Notes: a model not told the origin generated them from the sequence alone. A stretch of DNA of 48,040 nt from Coleofasciculus sp. LEGE 07092 (GCF_015207375.1 NZ_JADEWY010000041.1:1-48040); one strand, 5' to 3'; counted from the first letter of the stretch, positions 15,199 through 24,516 are shown. Made by a program: numbers and translations.

Positions 15199-15252
15199 TA
15201 ATTTAAGCGAGGAATGCGATCGCATTCACTGACACGCCAAAGGCGATCGCAC
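15199..15252. repeat. HIP1-anchored repeat block 5
   Basis: TAATTTAAGCGAGGAATGCG precedes GATCGCATTCACTGACACGC and another GCGATCGCAC. The leading 20 bases repeat those at 11250-11269, 4 kb away, so the island is bounded by direct copies of the same sequence. Confidence 0.7.
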
Positions 15253-15267
15253 TTCAGACTTCATCAG

Positions 15268-15480
15268 CTAGGCGAACATCAAGCGACCTTTAGGCTCAGG
15301 AATCGGACGCCCTAACTCCTCGGCAGTCTCAATCCACTCCTGCATAATAACTTCTACATTTTGCAGTGCTTCTTGATAAGTTTCGCCATCAGCAGCACAA
15401 CCAGGTAACTCTGGTACTTCAGCAATAAATGCTTTGTCTTCTTCGCTCCAGTAGAGAATAATTTCATAGCGAATCATCAT
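15268..15480 (-). CDS. hicB: HicB-family antitoxin
   Basis: A 70-aa protein, MIRYEIILYWSEEDKAFIAEVPELPGCAADGETYQEALQNVEVIMQEWIETAEELGRPIPEP, which is the complete short HicB fold (a degraded RNase-H-like domain) without an additional DNA-binding domain. It neutralises HicA. Two ATG codons are adjacent (15480 and 15477); either may be used. It overlaps the end of hicA by up to 17 nt, so translation is coupled. The order toxin then antitoxin is normal for hicAB. Confidence 0.88.
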   Translation of the reverse strand: MMIRYEIILYWSEEDKAFIAEVPELPGCAADGETYQEALQNVEVIMQEWIETAEELGRPIPEPKGRLMFA

Positions 15481-15730
15481 CTTGACCTCCTAGCTGGTAC
15501 TTGAGAATCACGGCACGGACTTGCTTAACTTGATAGGCTTTAGCTTGTGAGCCTTTGGGTTGCAAATTCACAATTTCTTCTATGCTTTCCTTGGTGAAGA
15601 TATGGTGACTGCCGCGAATCCGTTCTTCAAATCCGAGTTTGCGTAAAAGTTGGCACATCTGGGCAAACGGGATGTTTGAGTCAGAAGTGCCACTTAGGAT
15701 TTTAGCCAGCAGTTTGTCTTGTTGACTCAC
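15464..15730 (-). CDS. hicA: HicA-family toxin (mRNA interferase)
   Basis: An 88-aa double-stranded-RNA-binding-fold toxin. The key GSHHIF motif contains the catalytic histidine, and LLRKLGFEERIRGSHHIFTK with LQPKGSQAKAYQVKQVRAVI are the family core. HicA cleaves mRNA on the ribosome when HicB is depleted. The N-terminal 20 residues (MSQQDKLLAKILSGTSDSNI) are the usual short lead-in of the cyanobacterial group. A weak AT-rich region upstream (15735-15770) probably contains the promoter. Confidence 0.88.
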   Translation of the reverse strand: MSQQDKLLAKILSGTSDSNIPFAQMCQLLRKLGFEERIRGSHHIFTKESIEEIVNLQPKGSQAKAYQVKQVRAVILKYQLGGQDDDSL

Positions 15731-15775
15731 GTTCTGCTCTTTGTGTGGTGTTCTTTATAGTCACATTTTTCCTCA

Positions 15776-15845
15776 ACGCGATCACACCTTGGGAAAAATA
15801 GACGCGATCGCATCCAATGACACTGCAAGCGTGATCACATCCATT
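15776..15845. repeat. HIP1-anchored repeat block 6 (island right end)
   Basis: CGCGATCACACCTTGGGAAAAATAGAC, split here as CGCGATCACACC and TTGGGAAAAATAGAC, leads into GCGATCGCATCCAATGACACT and a decayed GCGTGATCAC. It is the last recognisable unit of the series that began at 11250. Confidence 0.7.
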
Positions 15846-15911
15846 GGCATAGAAAGGCAATCGCCATGTGTATATGTTAGACTCAGCTTTAATAATTTTA
15901 GGATAAAGTAA

Positions 15912-16586
15912 ATGTTTATTCTTGATGAAACACGCCCATTGATAAACCCAATGAGAGCTAACAGCGCGAACATATACTGGAACAACTTATATACATCTGC
16001 ATGTACCCTAGGAAGTCCTTTCCCTGGAGTCACCTGTACTACTACATATGACCCGAACCTTGACGCCCTAATCTACGGGGAAGGGAATCTATTAGCGAGT
16101 ATTTTTGAAGTAAATCCAGCCATATTAATAATTGATGACTGGCAAAGTCCTAATGCCTTTGCCTATTGGGGAATGACTGCTTCTGGATTCTATGGAACAA
16201 TCTACTTGGGTATCAGACTCCTGCGCGATGAACTTTTTAGTATGGATAAGGGGTTTTTAGCTGTTGTAGGAATCATGGCGCATGAGTTCGCTCATATTCT
16301 CCAGTGGAGAAATCAATCGCGGCTTGTCGGAAAGTACAGAGAATTGCACGCTGACTTTCTGGCAGGATACTACTTCGGATTCAAAAACTGCATCCCCCAT
16401 CGAGAGCTTTGTGCTTTTGCAAGAAGCCTATTTGAAAAGGGTGATTACAACTTTTGGAACCCCGATCATCATGGTACGCCTCAAGAGCGAGTTGATGCGA
16501 TGATGATGGGCTACAGTAGTGGAAAGCTTGAAGTACCAATTAATCAAGCCTACATGAAAGGCGATGAGATGGTTTGTGGTTTTTAG
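15912..16586 (+). CDS. Zincin-type metallopeptidase of unknown role
   Basis: A 224-aa protein with a clear zinc-protease signature: His124-Glu125-x-x-His128 in IMAHEFAHILQWR and a downstream Glu144 in RELHADFLAGYYFG, so the HEXXH...E(x3)D arrangement of gluzincin-like or M48-like peptidases. The C-terminal HHGTPQERVDAMMMGY block is also typical of this cyanobacterial family. No signal peptide or membrane span is obvious, so the enzyme is probably cytoplasmic. The ATG at 15912 follows TAAGTAA with little Shine-Dalgarno. An upstream GTGTATATGTTAGACTCAG resembles the promoter-like repeats before the vapBC copies. Substrate unknown. Confidence 0.75.
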   Translation: MFILDETRPLINPMRANSANIYWNNLYTSACTLGSPFPGVTCTTTYDPNLDALIYGEGNLLASIFEVNPAILIIDDWQSPNAFAYWGMTASGFYGTIYLGIRLLRDELFSMDKGFLAVVGIMAHEFAHILQWRNQSRLVGKYRELHADFLAGYYFGFKNCIPHRELCAFARSLFEKGDYNFWNPDHHGTPQERVDAMMMGYSSGKLEVPINQAYMKGDEMVCGF

Positions 16587-16653
16587 AGGTACTAAATAGA
16601 GTTATTGAAAGCCTTAGATTCCTCTAACCAGCCTTGCCAAATTAGTTAAAGAT

Positions 16654-16734
16654 TAGACCTCTTGCATAAATGCTAAAACAACGGCTGAAAGTATTGGTTT
16701 TGCGTAGCAAAATTCGACTTTTGCAAGAGGTCTA
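16654..16734. mobile_element. MITE-like element with terminal inverted repeats
   Basis: An 81-bp element begins TAGACCTCTTGCA and ends TGCAAGAGGTCTA: 13 of 13 outer bases are inverted. It has no coding capacity. Such TAGACCTCTTGCA ends are familiar as insertion-sequence termini in cyanobacteria, so it is probably a non-autonomous derivative (MITE) mobilised by an IS elsewhere. Confidence 0.7.
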
Positions 16735-16750
16735 TTGGTCATCTAAATGA

Positions 16751-16777
16751 TAGAGACGTTCCGGCGGAACGTCTCTA
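16751..16777. terminator. Palindrome downstream of chlH, possible bidirectional terminator
   Basis: TAGAGACGTTCC and GGAACGTCTCTA form perfect 12-bp arms around a 3-nt loop. It sits between the convergent metallopeptidase and chlH genes. This hairpin is also a common dispersed repeat in cyanobacteria, so a repeat identity is equally likely. Confidence 0.6.
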
Positions 16778-16807
16778 CAACATCTCTAAAGGGGTTTCAG
16801 TTACCGA

Positions 16808-19800
16808 CTATTCTATCCCCTCAATCCGGTCTTCAACCTCCTGATACAACTCGCGCAACATCTGTAAATTACTCTCACTCGTCTCCCAATAACCCCGTCC
16901 ATTCACTTCCAGCAACGTCGAAACCACCTTGCGGAAGGAATGAGGATTTAGGTTCATCAACCGCTTCCGCATTTCTTCATCCTGGATAAACGTGGCATTC
17001 GTATCCTCGTAAATCCAGTTATCGACAGCACCTGCTGTTGCAGACCAACCCATGGTATTCACTAACCGCTTCGAGAGTTCCCGGACTCCCTCATAGCCGT
17101 GACTCAGCATTCCCTCGTACCACTTGGGATTGAGTAGCTTCGTCCGCGCATCTAGGCGCACGGTTTCTGAAAGCGTGCGGACTTGGGCATTTGCCGTAGT
17201 GGTATCGGCAATGTAAGATGCTGGCATCTTGCCATCTTCTCGCAGAGTCGCAACTATCTTCGTGGGGTCAGAGTCGAAGTAGTGGGATACATCGGTGAGA
17301 CTAATCTCCGAGGAATCCAGATTTTGGAAGGTAACATCGGCAGTTTTCAGCGCCGTCTCAAAAATCTGGCGATTCTGTTCCATCGTGCCTGGGCTATCCG
17401 AGGTGAAAGCAAAGGACTTCCGCGCCAAGTACATATCCTGTAACTCAGATTCGCTTTCCCAAGTGCTGTTTTCTACTGCCAAATTGACATTAGAGGAGTA
17501 GGAACCGGACGCATTGGAGAAGACACGAGTGGCAGCTTGCCGCAAATTAATCCCCATTTCCGCCGCCTGTTGCATGGCGTGTTTGCGGACAAAGTTCATT
17601 TCAGCAGGTTCCTCTGCCTCTGCTGCCATTTTCACGGCTTGGTCGAGGAGGTTCATCTGGTTGATGAACAAGTCGCGGAAGACGCCGGAACAGTTGATTA
17701 CCACGTCAATCCGAGGACGCCCTAACTCTTCTAAGGGAAGCAGTTCCAACTTATTCACCCGTCCCAAGGCATCGGGTACTGGCTTAACCCCAACCATCCA
17801 CATAATTTGCGCCAGGGATTCCCCGTAGGTTTTGATATTATCGGTTCCCCAGAGAACACAGGCAATGGTTTCGGGGTATTTCCCACCATTATCGACTTTT
17901 TGGCGTTCCAACAGTCGGTCTACCACAATTTTTGCCGATTTTACCGCTGCTGTGGTGGGAATCGATTGGGGGTCGAGGGCGTGGATGTTCTTCCCTGTGG
18001 GCAATACATCCGGGTTGCGGATCGGATCGCCGCCGGGACCGGGGATGACGTATTCCCCTTCCAACGCTTGCAGCATCGCACCCAGTTCGTTATCGGCGAC
18101 AATTTGCTGGAGGCAGAATTCCAGGTACTCGAACAGGGGTTTAAGTGCTTGGGCGTCAACTTTGGTGTAATCTAACTGGTGCAACGCTTCAATCCAAGGC
18201 TCTTTTTTACCCATATTCAGGAAATTGAGCTTGGAAACCTTGGAAACTCGCCCTTCAGCATCGGTTTGGGCTTTCACTAAAGCACCGACGGCATCACGGG
18301 TTGCTAGGGTAATATCTTGCAGCAACTGCACGTCTGCTAAGACACCTTTATCGTTGTTGGTGTAAATTTCATCAATATCCCGCCCGATGCTATTGGCGAT
18401 AATCCGAGGTAAACTCAGTATTTCCTCTTCAGGGCGGTCAAGGGCAGCAATATTGACTAAAGTTGCGATCGCTTCTTCTGCTGTCGGCGGTTTCCCAATA
18501 ACGTGCAACCCACAGGGTAAAAGCCTCGATTCAATCTCCATCAGCTTTTTATACACCAAGCCGACTAGGGTATCCCGTTCCTCAGAGGTCATGTCCTTGG
18601 CATCTAGGAAAGAGGGCGGGTTTACTTCATTGGCTTGTTTACCCGCAGGATTATTGGTTAAACCCGCCCCTACAAGTGCGGGGATATCTTTATCTAGATT
18701 CACCATCCGGCACTTATCCATGATCGTATTCACAATCGGGATACCGCGACCCGTTTCTTTTAGGGTTTGGTAAGACCCAATCAACTCACTCAATTCCTTT
18801 AACCCCTTATACAACCCAGCATTTTCTGCGGGTGGGGTGAGGTAGGAAATTGTCTCGGCATAGCTGCGGCGCTTGGCAATGGTTGCCTCACTGGGATTAT
18901 TTGCCGCGTAATAGTAAAGATTGGGAATTGAACCAATTAAGTTATCCGGGTAGCAGTCCCCTGACATTCCCATCTGCTTACCGGGCATGAATTCCAGAGA
19001 CCCGTGGGTGCCGAAGTGCAGCACAGCATCCGCTTGCCAAAGATGTTCTAAGTAAGTGTAATATGCCGCAAACCCATGATGAGGACTCGCAGACCGGGAA
19101 AATAACAACCGCATTGGGTCGCCTTCATACCCAAAGGTAGGCTGCACCCCAATAAACACATTTCCGAATTGCTTACCATAAATGAGTAAGTTTTGTCCAT
19201 CACTATTCAGATGTCCTGGCGGTGGACCCCAATTTTCTTCTAAACGGGTGGAGTAGGGGGTAAACCGTTCGTATTCCATCACCGACATCCGGTAGGCAAT
19301 ATTTAATTCCGGAGTGGCATACTGCGCCTGGGCGTCGTGGATGACTTCTTGCATCAGCGCCTCAGCAGACTCTGGCAAGTTGGGGACATCATAACCGTTA
19401 TGCTTCAGGGCTTCCAGTACCTTATAAATAGACCCGAAGACATCTAGATAGGCAGCGCTACCGACATTTCCTTTATCCGGTGGGAAGCTGAAGACGGTAA
19501 TGGCAACTTTTTTCTCTAGTTTCGGCTTGCGGCGCAGGTTCGCCCATTTCAGCGCCCGATGCGTAATGGCTTCAATCCGATCCTGAAGTGCGATCGCTTT
19601 CCCGGTCGTGCCATCCCGTCCTGATAAAATAATCGGTTCAATGGCACCATCCAATTCGGGAATCGCAATCTGCAACGCCACCTGAATCGGGTGCAGTCCC
19701 AAATCACTGCCTTCCCACTCCTCAGTGGTTTGGAACACCAAGGGCAGGGCTACCATATAGGGGCGATTCAGGCGCTTCAGGGAGTCTATCGCTTTGGGAT

Positions 19801-20857
19801 GGTCTTGCCGTGCGGGTCCTCCTACCAGAGCAAATCCTGTCAGAGATACTACCGTATCCACGAGGGTAATTTTCCCTTTTTCCCCCTTAGCCGCAGGGAT
19901 ATCGTAGAAAAAGGCATCTACGGGTTTGGAGAAATCCAGCCCCCCAGCAAATACCGGGATTGCCCGTGCGCCCATGGCTTCGAGTTCTTGTACCATTGCC
20001 ACGTAATGGGCATCATCCCCGGTAACTAGGTGAGTGCGCTGCAACACTAAACCCACGCAGGGGGCAAAGGGGTCTTTCAAATCTTCAGAAATATCCTGAC
20101 GGCTATTGTACCAGTTGAGATACTCCTTAACATCCTCAAACATTTTCGGTGCTAGAGGGTGCCAGATGCCCATATCTGGGTAAACCACCGGATCTTTGAA
20201 TTTCAGGTGTCTACCCTTGAGGACATACTTATCCGCCAGCATCAGCAGGAAGTTCTCCAAGTTATCGGAGGAACCCCCTAGCCAATACTGAAAACTTAGC
20301 ATAAAGTTGCGGGCATCCTGGGCTTTATCCAAGGGCATATACTTCAGGACTTTAGGCAGCGTCTGCAACAGTTTCAGCATCCCATCTTGGAAGGATGACC
20401 CAGACTTCTCTTTACGCTTCTTCATGAACTGGGCGATCGCACTCTTAGACTGTCCCAGTTGCGCCATGGAGAAGCTACCCAGCTTATTGAGGCGCATCAC
20501 CTGGGGCATGGAGGGGAAGACAACCGCTGCATCTAAGCGATCGCGATGGGGTTGGACTGCGGCTACAACTTTATCTGCTAGGTCTTCAATGAAGATCAGA
20601 GAAGCGATAAAGATATTCGCTTCGGCAATATCCCGCTTAAATGCTTCGTAGTTCTCGGTATCGCGGAGTTCTTCAATTAAGTAGCCACTCATTTCAATCG
20701 CTAAATCCGGCTGATTCTGATTAATCGAACGAACAGCGGCGGATAAAGCACTCTGGTACTGTGGCTCTAGCACGACATAGACCACCTTAAGCAAATGACG
20801 ATTATTCAGGTCATCGGGGGTAATGCGGCGAATGGTGGACTTGACGTGAGTGAACAT
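16808..20857 (-). CDS. chlH: Magnesium chelatase subunit H
   Basis: Catalytic, porphyrin-binding subunit of magnesium chelatase, which with ChlI and ChlD inserts Mg2+ into protoporphyrin IX at the first step committed to chlorophyll. The 1349-aa protein starts [16 protein letters not shown] and contains the long CobN/Mg-chelatase core (e.g. [34 protein letters not shown] near the end). It is about 20 residues longer than is usual for ChlH, and this is explained by residues about 729-749, [20 protein letters not shown], encoded by an inverted-repeat element. No other chelatase gene is nearby. A 314-bp AT-rich upstream region holds the promoter. Confidence 0.97.
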   Translation of the reverse strand: MFTHVKSTIRRITPDDLNNRHLLKVVYVVLEPQYQSALSAAVRSINQNQPDLAIEMSGYLIEELRDTENYEAFKRDIAEANIFIASLIFIEDLADKVVAAVQPHRDRLDAAVVFPSMPQVMRLNKLGSFSMAQLGQSKSAIAQFMKKRKEKSGSSFQDGMLKLLQTLPKVLKYMPLDKAQDARNFMLSFQYWLGGSSDNLENFLLMLADKYVLKGRHLKFKDPVVYPDMGIWHPLAPKMFEDVKEYLNWYNSRQDISEDLKDPFAPCVGLVLQRTHLVTGDDAHYVAMVQELEAMGARAIPVFAGGLDFSKPVDAFFYDIPAAKGEKGKITLVDTVVSLTGFALVGGPARQDHPKAIDSLKRLNRPYMVALPLVFQTTEEWEGSDLGLHPIQVALQIAIPELDGAIEPIILSGRDGTTGKAIALQDRIEAITHRALKWANLRRKPKLEKKVAITVFSFPPDKGNVGSAAYLDVFGSIYKVLEALKHNGYDVPNLPESAEALMQEVIHDAQAQYATPELNIAYRMSVMEYERFTPYSTRLEENWGPPPGHLNSDGQNLLIYGKQFGNVFIGVQPTFGYEGDPMRLLFSRSASPHHGFAAYYTYLEHLWQADAVLHFGTHGSLEFMPGKQMGMSGDCYPDNLIGSIPNLYYYAANNPSEATIAKRRSYAETISYLTPPAENAGLYKGLKELSELIGSYQTLKETGRGIPIVNTIMDKCRMVNLDKDIPALVGAGLTNNPAGKQANEVNPPSFLDAKDMTSEERDTLVGLVYKKLMEIESRLLPCGLHVIGKPPTAEEAIATLVNIAALDRPEEEILSLPRIIANSIGRDIDEIYTNNDKGVLADVQLLQDITLATRDAVGALVKAQTDAEGRVSKVSKLNFLNMGKKEPWIEALHQLDYTKVDAQALKPLFEYLEFCLQQIVADNELGAMLQALEGEYVIPGPGGDPIRNPDVLPTGKNIHALDPQSIPTTAAVKSAKIVVDRLLERQKVDNGGKYPETIACVLWGTDNIKTYGESLAQIMWMVGVKPVPDALGRVNKLELLPLEELGRPRIDVVINCSGVFRDLFINQMNLLDQAVKMAAEAEEPAEMNFVRKHAMQQAAEMGINLRQAATRVFSNASGSYSSNVNLAVENSTWESESELQDMYLARKSFAFTSDSPGTMEQNRQIFETALKTADVTFQNLDSSEISLTDVSHYFDSDPTKIVATLREDGKMPASYIADTTTANAQVRTLSETVRLDARTKLLNPKWYEGMLSHGYEGVRELSKRLVNTMGWSATAGAVDNWIYEDTNATFIQDEEMRKRLMNLNPHSFRKVVSTLLEVNGRGYWETSESNLQMLRELYQEVEDRIEGIE
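18612..18673 (-). repeat. Palindromic repeat inserted in frame in chlH
   Basis: GGGCGGGTTTA (18614-18624) and TAAACCCGCCC (18659-18669) are perfect 11-bp inverted arms about 34 bp apart, with CTAC extending the right end. The element matches the one at 7178-7235 in outer sequence and in reading frame, and falls between conserved NLDKD and MTSEERD segments. Confidence 0.75.
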
Positions 20858-21171
20858 GCGGTAAGGCTCCTTCTGATGCTTGTTCTCTTCTCATCGGTAG
20901 GGTTCCAGGGAAGGTTCGGTTGGCTCTATCCTGGAACAATTCGTTACTTTTAGGGCAACTTAAGTGGTTTTACCAGAAAATGCTGACCTACGGAGCGTTT
21001 CAGCTCTTATTTGACACAATTTGATAGGAAATGACCTAATTTTGTTTACATTTTTTTACATTTATTGATGTTTTCGCTCTCAATATTATTTACAAAAATT
21101 TGTATTTAGTCTAGGGCTTGCCAAATAAGCCTTTTGGCTGTCATGCTTTACAGACCTGTTAAAATCCTAAA
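20858..21171 (-). promoter_or_regulatory. chlH upstream region
   Basis: No gene is seen. The sequence is AT-rich with TTTACATTTTTTTACATTT (21044-21063 region, a tandem AATGTAAA on the chlH strand) and an inverted TACAAA-AA-TTTGTA at 21091-21104. These are candidate promoter or operator elements for chlH, which is normally light- and growth-regulated. I could not fix a -10/-35 pair. Confidence 0.35.
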
Positions 21172-22563
21172 TCAACGGTAGCTAGATTTCAAAATAACAA
21201 ATGCGATCGCTACCGGAATCAAACCCGCCACAATACCCCCCAAAAACGCTGAGGTGAGGAAGAAAGGGACATCAGTAGCAGGGGGAAACTGCTCAATTAA
21301 AACAGCAGCAGCCATTAAACTAATTACCAGTCCACTCGTCGCCACTGCTACCGTCCGATTCAAGACGCGATCGCTCCGAGTTTGTTCGATTTCGGTAATT
21401 CCGCCAATCGTGCGAATTAAATTTTCCAATAACCTCAAACCAGGACGGAGGTTTGCGCAATCTATCTCGACTTGTTGCAGATATTTTTCATCAGCTAATT
21501 CGCTGAAGTTGCCGAGGGGTTTCAAATAGCCATTCGCTTCTCGCTCGATTTTGTACCACCATTTTTTATAATTTTCTATATTCACTCGAATAGTATGAGA
21601 GTGAAACTCCAAATCATTTAAATTTACCGCATACTCTGATAAAATAGACAGAGACTTTGTTAAGATAATCTGCCAAGTTTCCAAATTTAACCTTGGGGAC
21701 TGAATTAGGTTCGTTAACTCCCGAACTTTGACAGTTAACTCTCTAATCTCAAGAAACTGATTTTTGAGATTGGTAGTCAGCCGACGACTCTGCCAATATG
21801 CCCACACAACCTTATGGCGATAACTAAACAAGCGCGTTAAATCTAAATAAACATCGTCAACCTTTTCTCGGATTTCAGCGACTTTCTTACCCGCCGGAAA
21901 CAAGCAAATGAGAATATGGTAATTTTCGGAACTAAATAGCTCCCAGTCTTGATTCCAATTTTCCGGCGAGTGCCAATACTCAAATATTCTGGCTCCTAAC
22001 AACCTTCCCTGTTCCTTAAAGGTAGGTTTCCAGTTAGAATTTGGGGTAAGGTGTTGGTAGCATTCTTTGGCTAGCTGTCTAGGGTCTTGATTCGTATCTG
22101 CTATCTGAACAGAAACTACCCAGGTTTGCCCAATAGTTCCCTGCCCTTCTAGGGCAATTTCTGATCGCTCCAGAGTTTGATTGATTTTGGAAACAATGAG
22201 TTGCTTTAGAGTTCGCAAATTATCCAGTGTTTTAGTTTCCTCATTTCGTTGCTGAGTACTGACATCTTTATACTCACCCGAACAATTCAGTTGAAGGGCA
22301 TAGATATCCCCCAATTGCAGGGCACAATAGTAGCCATCGATAGGGGGTTCAAAAGACTTGTTAGCCAGTTGGACGTAATCGGCTTCTGAACTTTCTAGTG
22401 CCTCCAATTCGGCTAATTGCTTTTCGTCCAAATCACGGTCAATTTTTTGCCAAAATCCCTGGCGGTTGCGCTGAATTTCGCCGGGATATTCACCTAAACC
22501 GTCACGTAGGTCGTAGAGAAACAAATCAAGGGTAGGATAAATTAGGGGGGTAGATTTATTCAT
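21172..22563 (-). CDS. Membrane-anchored protein of unknown function
   Basis: A 463-aa protein I do not recognise. The N-terminal part (TPLIYPTLDLFLYDLRDGLGEYPGEIQRN...) is soluble and rich in aromatic and charged residues; a helical middle section (NQFLEIRELTVKVRELTNLIQ, then LRPGLRLLENLIRTIGGITEIEQTRSDRVLNRTVAVATSG) leads to two C-terminal hydrophobic spans (VISLMAAAVLIEQFP and FFLTSAFLGGIVAGLIPVAIAFVIL). The architecture, a cytoplasmic sensor or effector domain followed by paired helices, resembles putative membrane-associated defence or signalling proteins, but there is no recognisable catalytic motif. I start at ATG 22563; a TTG at 22578 is in frame. Confidence 0.65.
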   Translation of the reverse strand: MNKSTPLIYPTLDLFLYDLRDGLGEYPGEIQRNRQGFWQKIDRDLDEKQLAELEALESSEADYVQLANKSFEPPIDGYYCALQLGDIYALQLNCSGEYKDVSTQQRNEETKTLDNLRTLKQLIVSKINQTLERSEIALEGQGTIGQTWVVSVQIADTNQDPRQLAKECYQHLTPNSNWKPTFKEQGRLLGARIFEYWHSPENWNQDWELFSSENYHILICLFPAGKKVAEIREKVDDVYLDLTRLFSYRHKVVWAYWQSRRLTTNLKNQFLEIRELTVKVRELTNLIQSPRLNLETWQIILTKSLSILSEYAVNLNDLEFHSHTIRVNIENYKKWWYKIEREANGYLKPLGNFSELADEKYLQQVEIDCANLRPGLRLLENLIRTIGGITEIEQTRSDRVLNRTVAVATSGLVISLMAAAVLIEQFPPATDVPFFLTSAFLGGIVAGLIPVAIAFVILKSSYR

Positions 22564-22667
22564 TATAGGTAAAAGCAAGGACTCAATCCCGCCCCCGATG
22601 GGGCGCTCATGAAGGAGGCTAGGGGGGTAGATAATTCTGGTTGACTGACAAAACTTGTGAGCAGATA

Positions 22668-22715
22668 CCCAAAAAGCCCTCGCCCTCTCGGAGAGGGGTT
22701 GGGGGTAAGATCGCT
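22668..22715. repeat. Dispersed CCCTCTC/GAGAGGG repeat
   Basis: GCCCTCGCCCTCTCGGAG followed by AGGGGTTGGGGGTAAG contains the palindrome CCTCTC-GGAGAGG. It belongs to the same C-rich/G-rich family as the segment inside the ATP-grasp gene at 43430-43477. It lies at the 3' side of the dioxygenase gene. Confidence 0.6.
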
Positions 22716-22729
22716 AAACTTTTGTCTTT

Positions 22730-23398
22730 TCAGTCTGCCCACCTACGCAGCAAATTAGCATAACTTTTCGAGATTAAATCAAATTCTACTGTCTTCCCTT
22801 CTTTGGCAAAAATAGACCGACGCGCCGTATCTAAATCGAACAAAATTTCTCGCGCATTCGGATCACGCACCAAACTCTGCACCCAACCCACAGCCGCTAA
22901 CCTTACACCGTCTGTCACAGATTCGACTTGATGTAAACTTGAAGAGGGGTAAACGATCGCTGAACCCGCCTCAAGTTTGTAAGTGCGATCGCCATCACTG
23001 CATTCAATGACTAACTCGCCCCCTTCATAAGTGGCAGGATAACTAAGAAATAAGGTAAAGGACACATCCGATCGCCAAAATTCGCGATCGCCCATGAAAG
23101 CATTATCAACGTGCCTACCGTAAGACATCCCTATTTCGTAGCGGTTAAATAGCAGAGAATGAATTATTTTAGGCTGAACGGCACTTTGAAATAAAGGATT
23201 GCGTTTGAAAGCCGCTTTCACAAGTTCTCGCAAATCCTTAGCACAGGTTGAACTGCCCTGAAGCTGCTTATTGTTTTTACTAAACTTGGCGTGCCAGCCT
23301 GCTGTCGTTTTGCCGTCTACAAAATCAGCCCTATCCAAACTGTCAGCAATACAGTTGAGTTCCTCTGGTGTCAGAACATTGTCAATCGCAAAAATCAT
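22730..23398 (-). CDS. Fe(II)/2-oxoglutarate dioxygenase, PiuC/PKHD-type
   Basis: A 222-aa non-heme iron dioxygenase resembling the PKHD-type hydroxylase PiuC/YbiX. The iron site is the HxD in SYGRHVDNAFMGD and a distal histidine in YPSSSLHQVESVTDGVRLAAVGWVQS, with the arginine (in GVRL) expected to bind 2-oxoglutarate. In other bacteria piuC genes are iron-responsive and linked to TonB siderophore receptors; no receptor is present here. The N-terminal MIFAIDNVLTPEELNCIADSL fits the family and the length is standard. Its substrate is unknown. Confidence 0.88.
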   Translation of the reverse strand: MIFAIDNVLTPEELNCIADSLDRADFVDGKTTAGWHAKFSKNNKQLQGSSTCAKDLRELVKAAFKRNPLFQSAVQPKIIHSLLFNRYEIGMSYGRHVDNAFMGDREFWRSDVSFTLFLSYPATYEGGELVIECSDGDRTYKLEAGSAIVYPSSSLHQVESVTDGVRLAAVGWVQSLVRDPNAREILFDLDTARRSIFAKEGKTVEFDLISKSYANLLRRWAD

Positions 23399-23578
23399 GG
23401 CAGAACGTTGAGTAAGGGCTTTTAATCCTAAAGGTTATTGACCAAATTTATAATTCATGGAGAAAACTATAATTTACCCCTATTGTTTATTTTTATGCAA
23501 ATCTTTCTCAATTACCGTATAGTTAAAGACGGTCTAATTCAATCCTAAGGGTTTAAATTTCGATTGAGGAGTGTCAAA

Positions 23579-23824
23579 ATGCATTCAAAAACCATTCAAT
23601 TATTTTTGGCGTTAACTTTGGCAGCCACTGTGGGAGCCTGTAACGGAGCCACTGAAGGTGACGAAGGCGGTGAAGTGGAAGAAACTCTCCCCCAAACCGA
23701 GCAGCCTCAAGATAGTCAAGTTGAGCAAGCTGAAGAAGCTGAAGAAGCTGAAGAAGGCGAGGAAGTTGAAGGTGATGAAGCTGAGGAAGGCGGTGAAGGC
23801 GGTGAAGGCGGCGAAGGCGGTTAA
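23579..23824 (+). CDS. Acidic, low-complexity putative lipoprotein
   Basis: An 81-aa protein starting at the ATG at 23579, which has GAGGAG seven bases upstream. The N-terminus is a signal peptide (KTIQLFLALTLAATVGAC) with a lipobox-like TVGAC, so it is probably lipidated and exported. The mature part is almost wholly Glu, Gly, Ala and Gln: an EEA/EEG repeat of about 25 residues, then GGEGGEGGEGG at the C-terminus. Strong negative charge suggests cation binding or a disordered cell-surface linker; no family is recognised. The DNA repeat (GAAGCT and GGCGGTGAA units) makes length variation between strains likely. A hairpin follows 32 bp downstream. Confidence 0.65.
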   Translation: MHSKTIQLFLALTLAATVGACNGATEGDEGGEVEETLPQTEQPQDSQVEQAEEAEEAEEGEEVEGDEAEEGGEGGEGGEGG

Positions 23825-23855
23825 TTGCCCAGTCGAGTTACTTTAGTTAACTCGG

Positions 23856-23894
23856 GTAGGGGCAAACTATCGTTAAAAGATAGTTTGCCCCTAC
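23856..23894. terminator. Perfect hairpin after the lipoprotein gene
   Basis: GTAGGGGCAAACTATC (23856-23871) pairs with GATAGTTTGCCCCTAC (23879-23894), a 16-bp perfect stem and 7-nt loop. It lies between convergent genes and could terminate both, although it lacks a long T run. The GTAGGGGC end resembles the outer end of the in-frame elements at 7235 and 18673. Confidence 0.65.
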
Positions 23895-23928
23895 AAATAA
23901 AAAGATGAATGATGAATTATTGCCAGCT

Positions 23929-24516
23929 TCAGGCTTGAAGGCGATCAAAATAGCACCGACGGCGTAATGCCTGCCGTAGCAAAACTTGATACTCCTGTTC
24001 CCCAATCGTGCAGGCACCGAAGCGAGCTAAGTGGGGATTCATGAGTTGAGCATCAAATAAGACAAAGCCGCGCGATCGCAACCGCTCTACTAATCTTACC
24101 ATTGCCACCTTTGACCCTTCAGGAATCCGGTAGAACATGGATTCCCCAATAAACGCTCCGCCTATAACAATGCCTAAAATTCCGCCTGCGAGTTCATTAC
24201 CCTGCCACGTTTCAAAACTATACGCCCAACCCGCTTCGTAAAGCGCCCAGTAAATTTCTTGAAGTTCTGGAGAAATCCAAGTCGTTTCGCGGTTAGCACA
24301 ACCGGCAACCACAGCTTTGAAGTCCCGGTTGATAGCCGTGCTAAAGCGTTCCTGATTTAAAATGCGACGTAGGGATTTAGGATAGCGAAACCGATTGTCT
24401 AGAGGAACTATCGTTCGCTGAGGGCTAGAATACCATCCTAAATAGTCGGTTTCATCTGCCATCAAGAAGTAGCCTTGGGCATACCCTTGAATCAGCATCG
24501 AAATGTCAATTTCCAT
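23929..24516 (-). CDS. aat: Leucyl/phenylalanyl-tRNA--protein transferase
   Basis: Transfers Leu or Phe from tRNA to N-terminal Arg or Lys of proteins, marking them for ClpS-ClpAP degradation (N-end rule). The 195-aa product shows the family motifs [52 protein letters not shown] and FIGESMFYR, then the [13 protein letters not shown] block. The ATG at 24516 ([15 protein letters not shown]) fits homologues better than the upstream ATG at 24540. It is monocistronic and downstream of sds on the same strand, with a 100-bp gap. Confidence 0.93.
   Translation of the reverse strand: MEIDISMLIQGYAQGYFLMADETDYLGWYSSPQRTIVPLDNRFRYPKSLRRILNQERFSTAINRDFKAVVAGCANRETTWISPELQEIYWALYEAGWAYSFETWQGNELAGGILGIVIGGAFIGESMFYRIPEGSKVAMVRLVERLRSRGFVLFDAQLMNPHLARFGACTIGEQEYQVLLRQALRRRCYFDRLQA

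Noticed and set aside
16751-16777. Palindrome as a regulator operator of chlH
   Set aside because: It is downstream of chlH and the metallopeptidase, and the sequence is a common dispersed cyanobacterial repeat; a terminator or repeat role is more likely.
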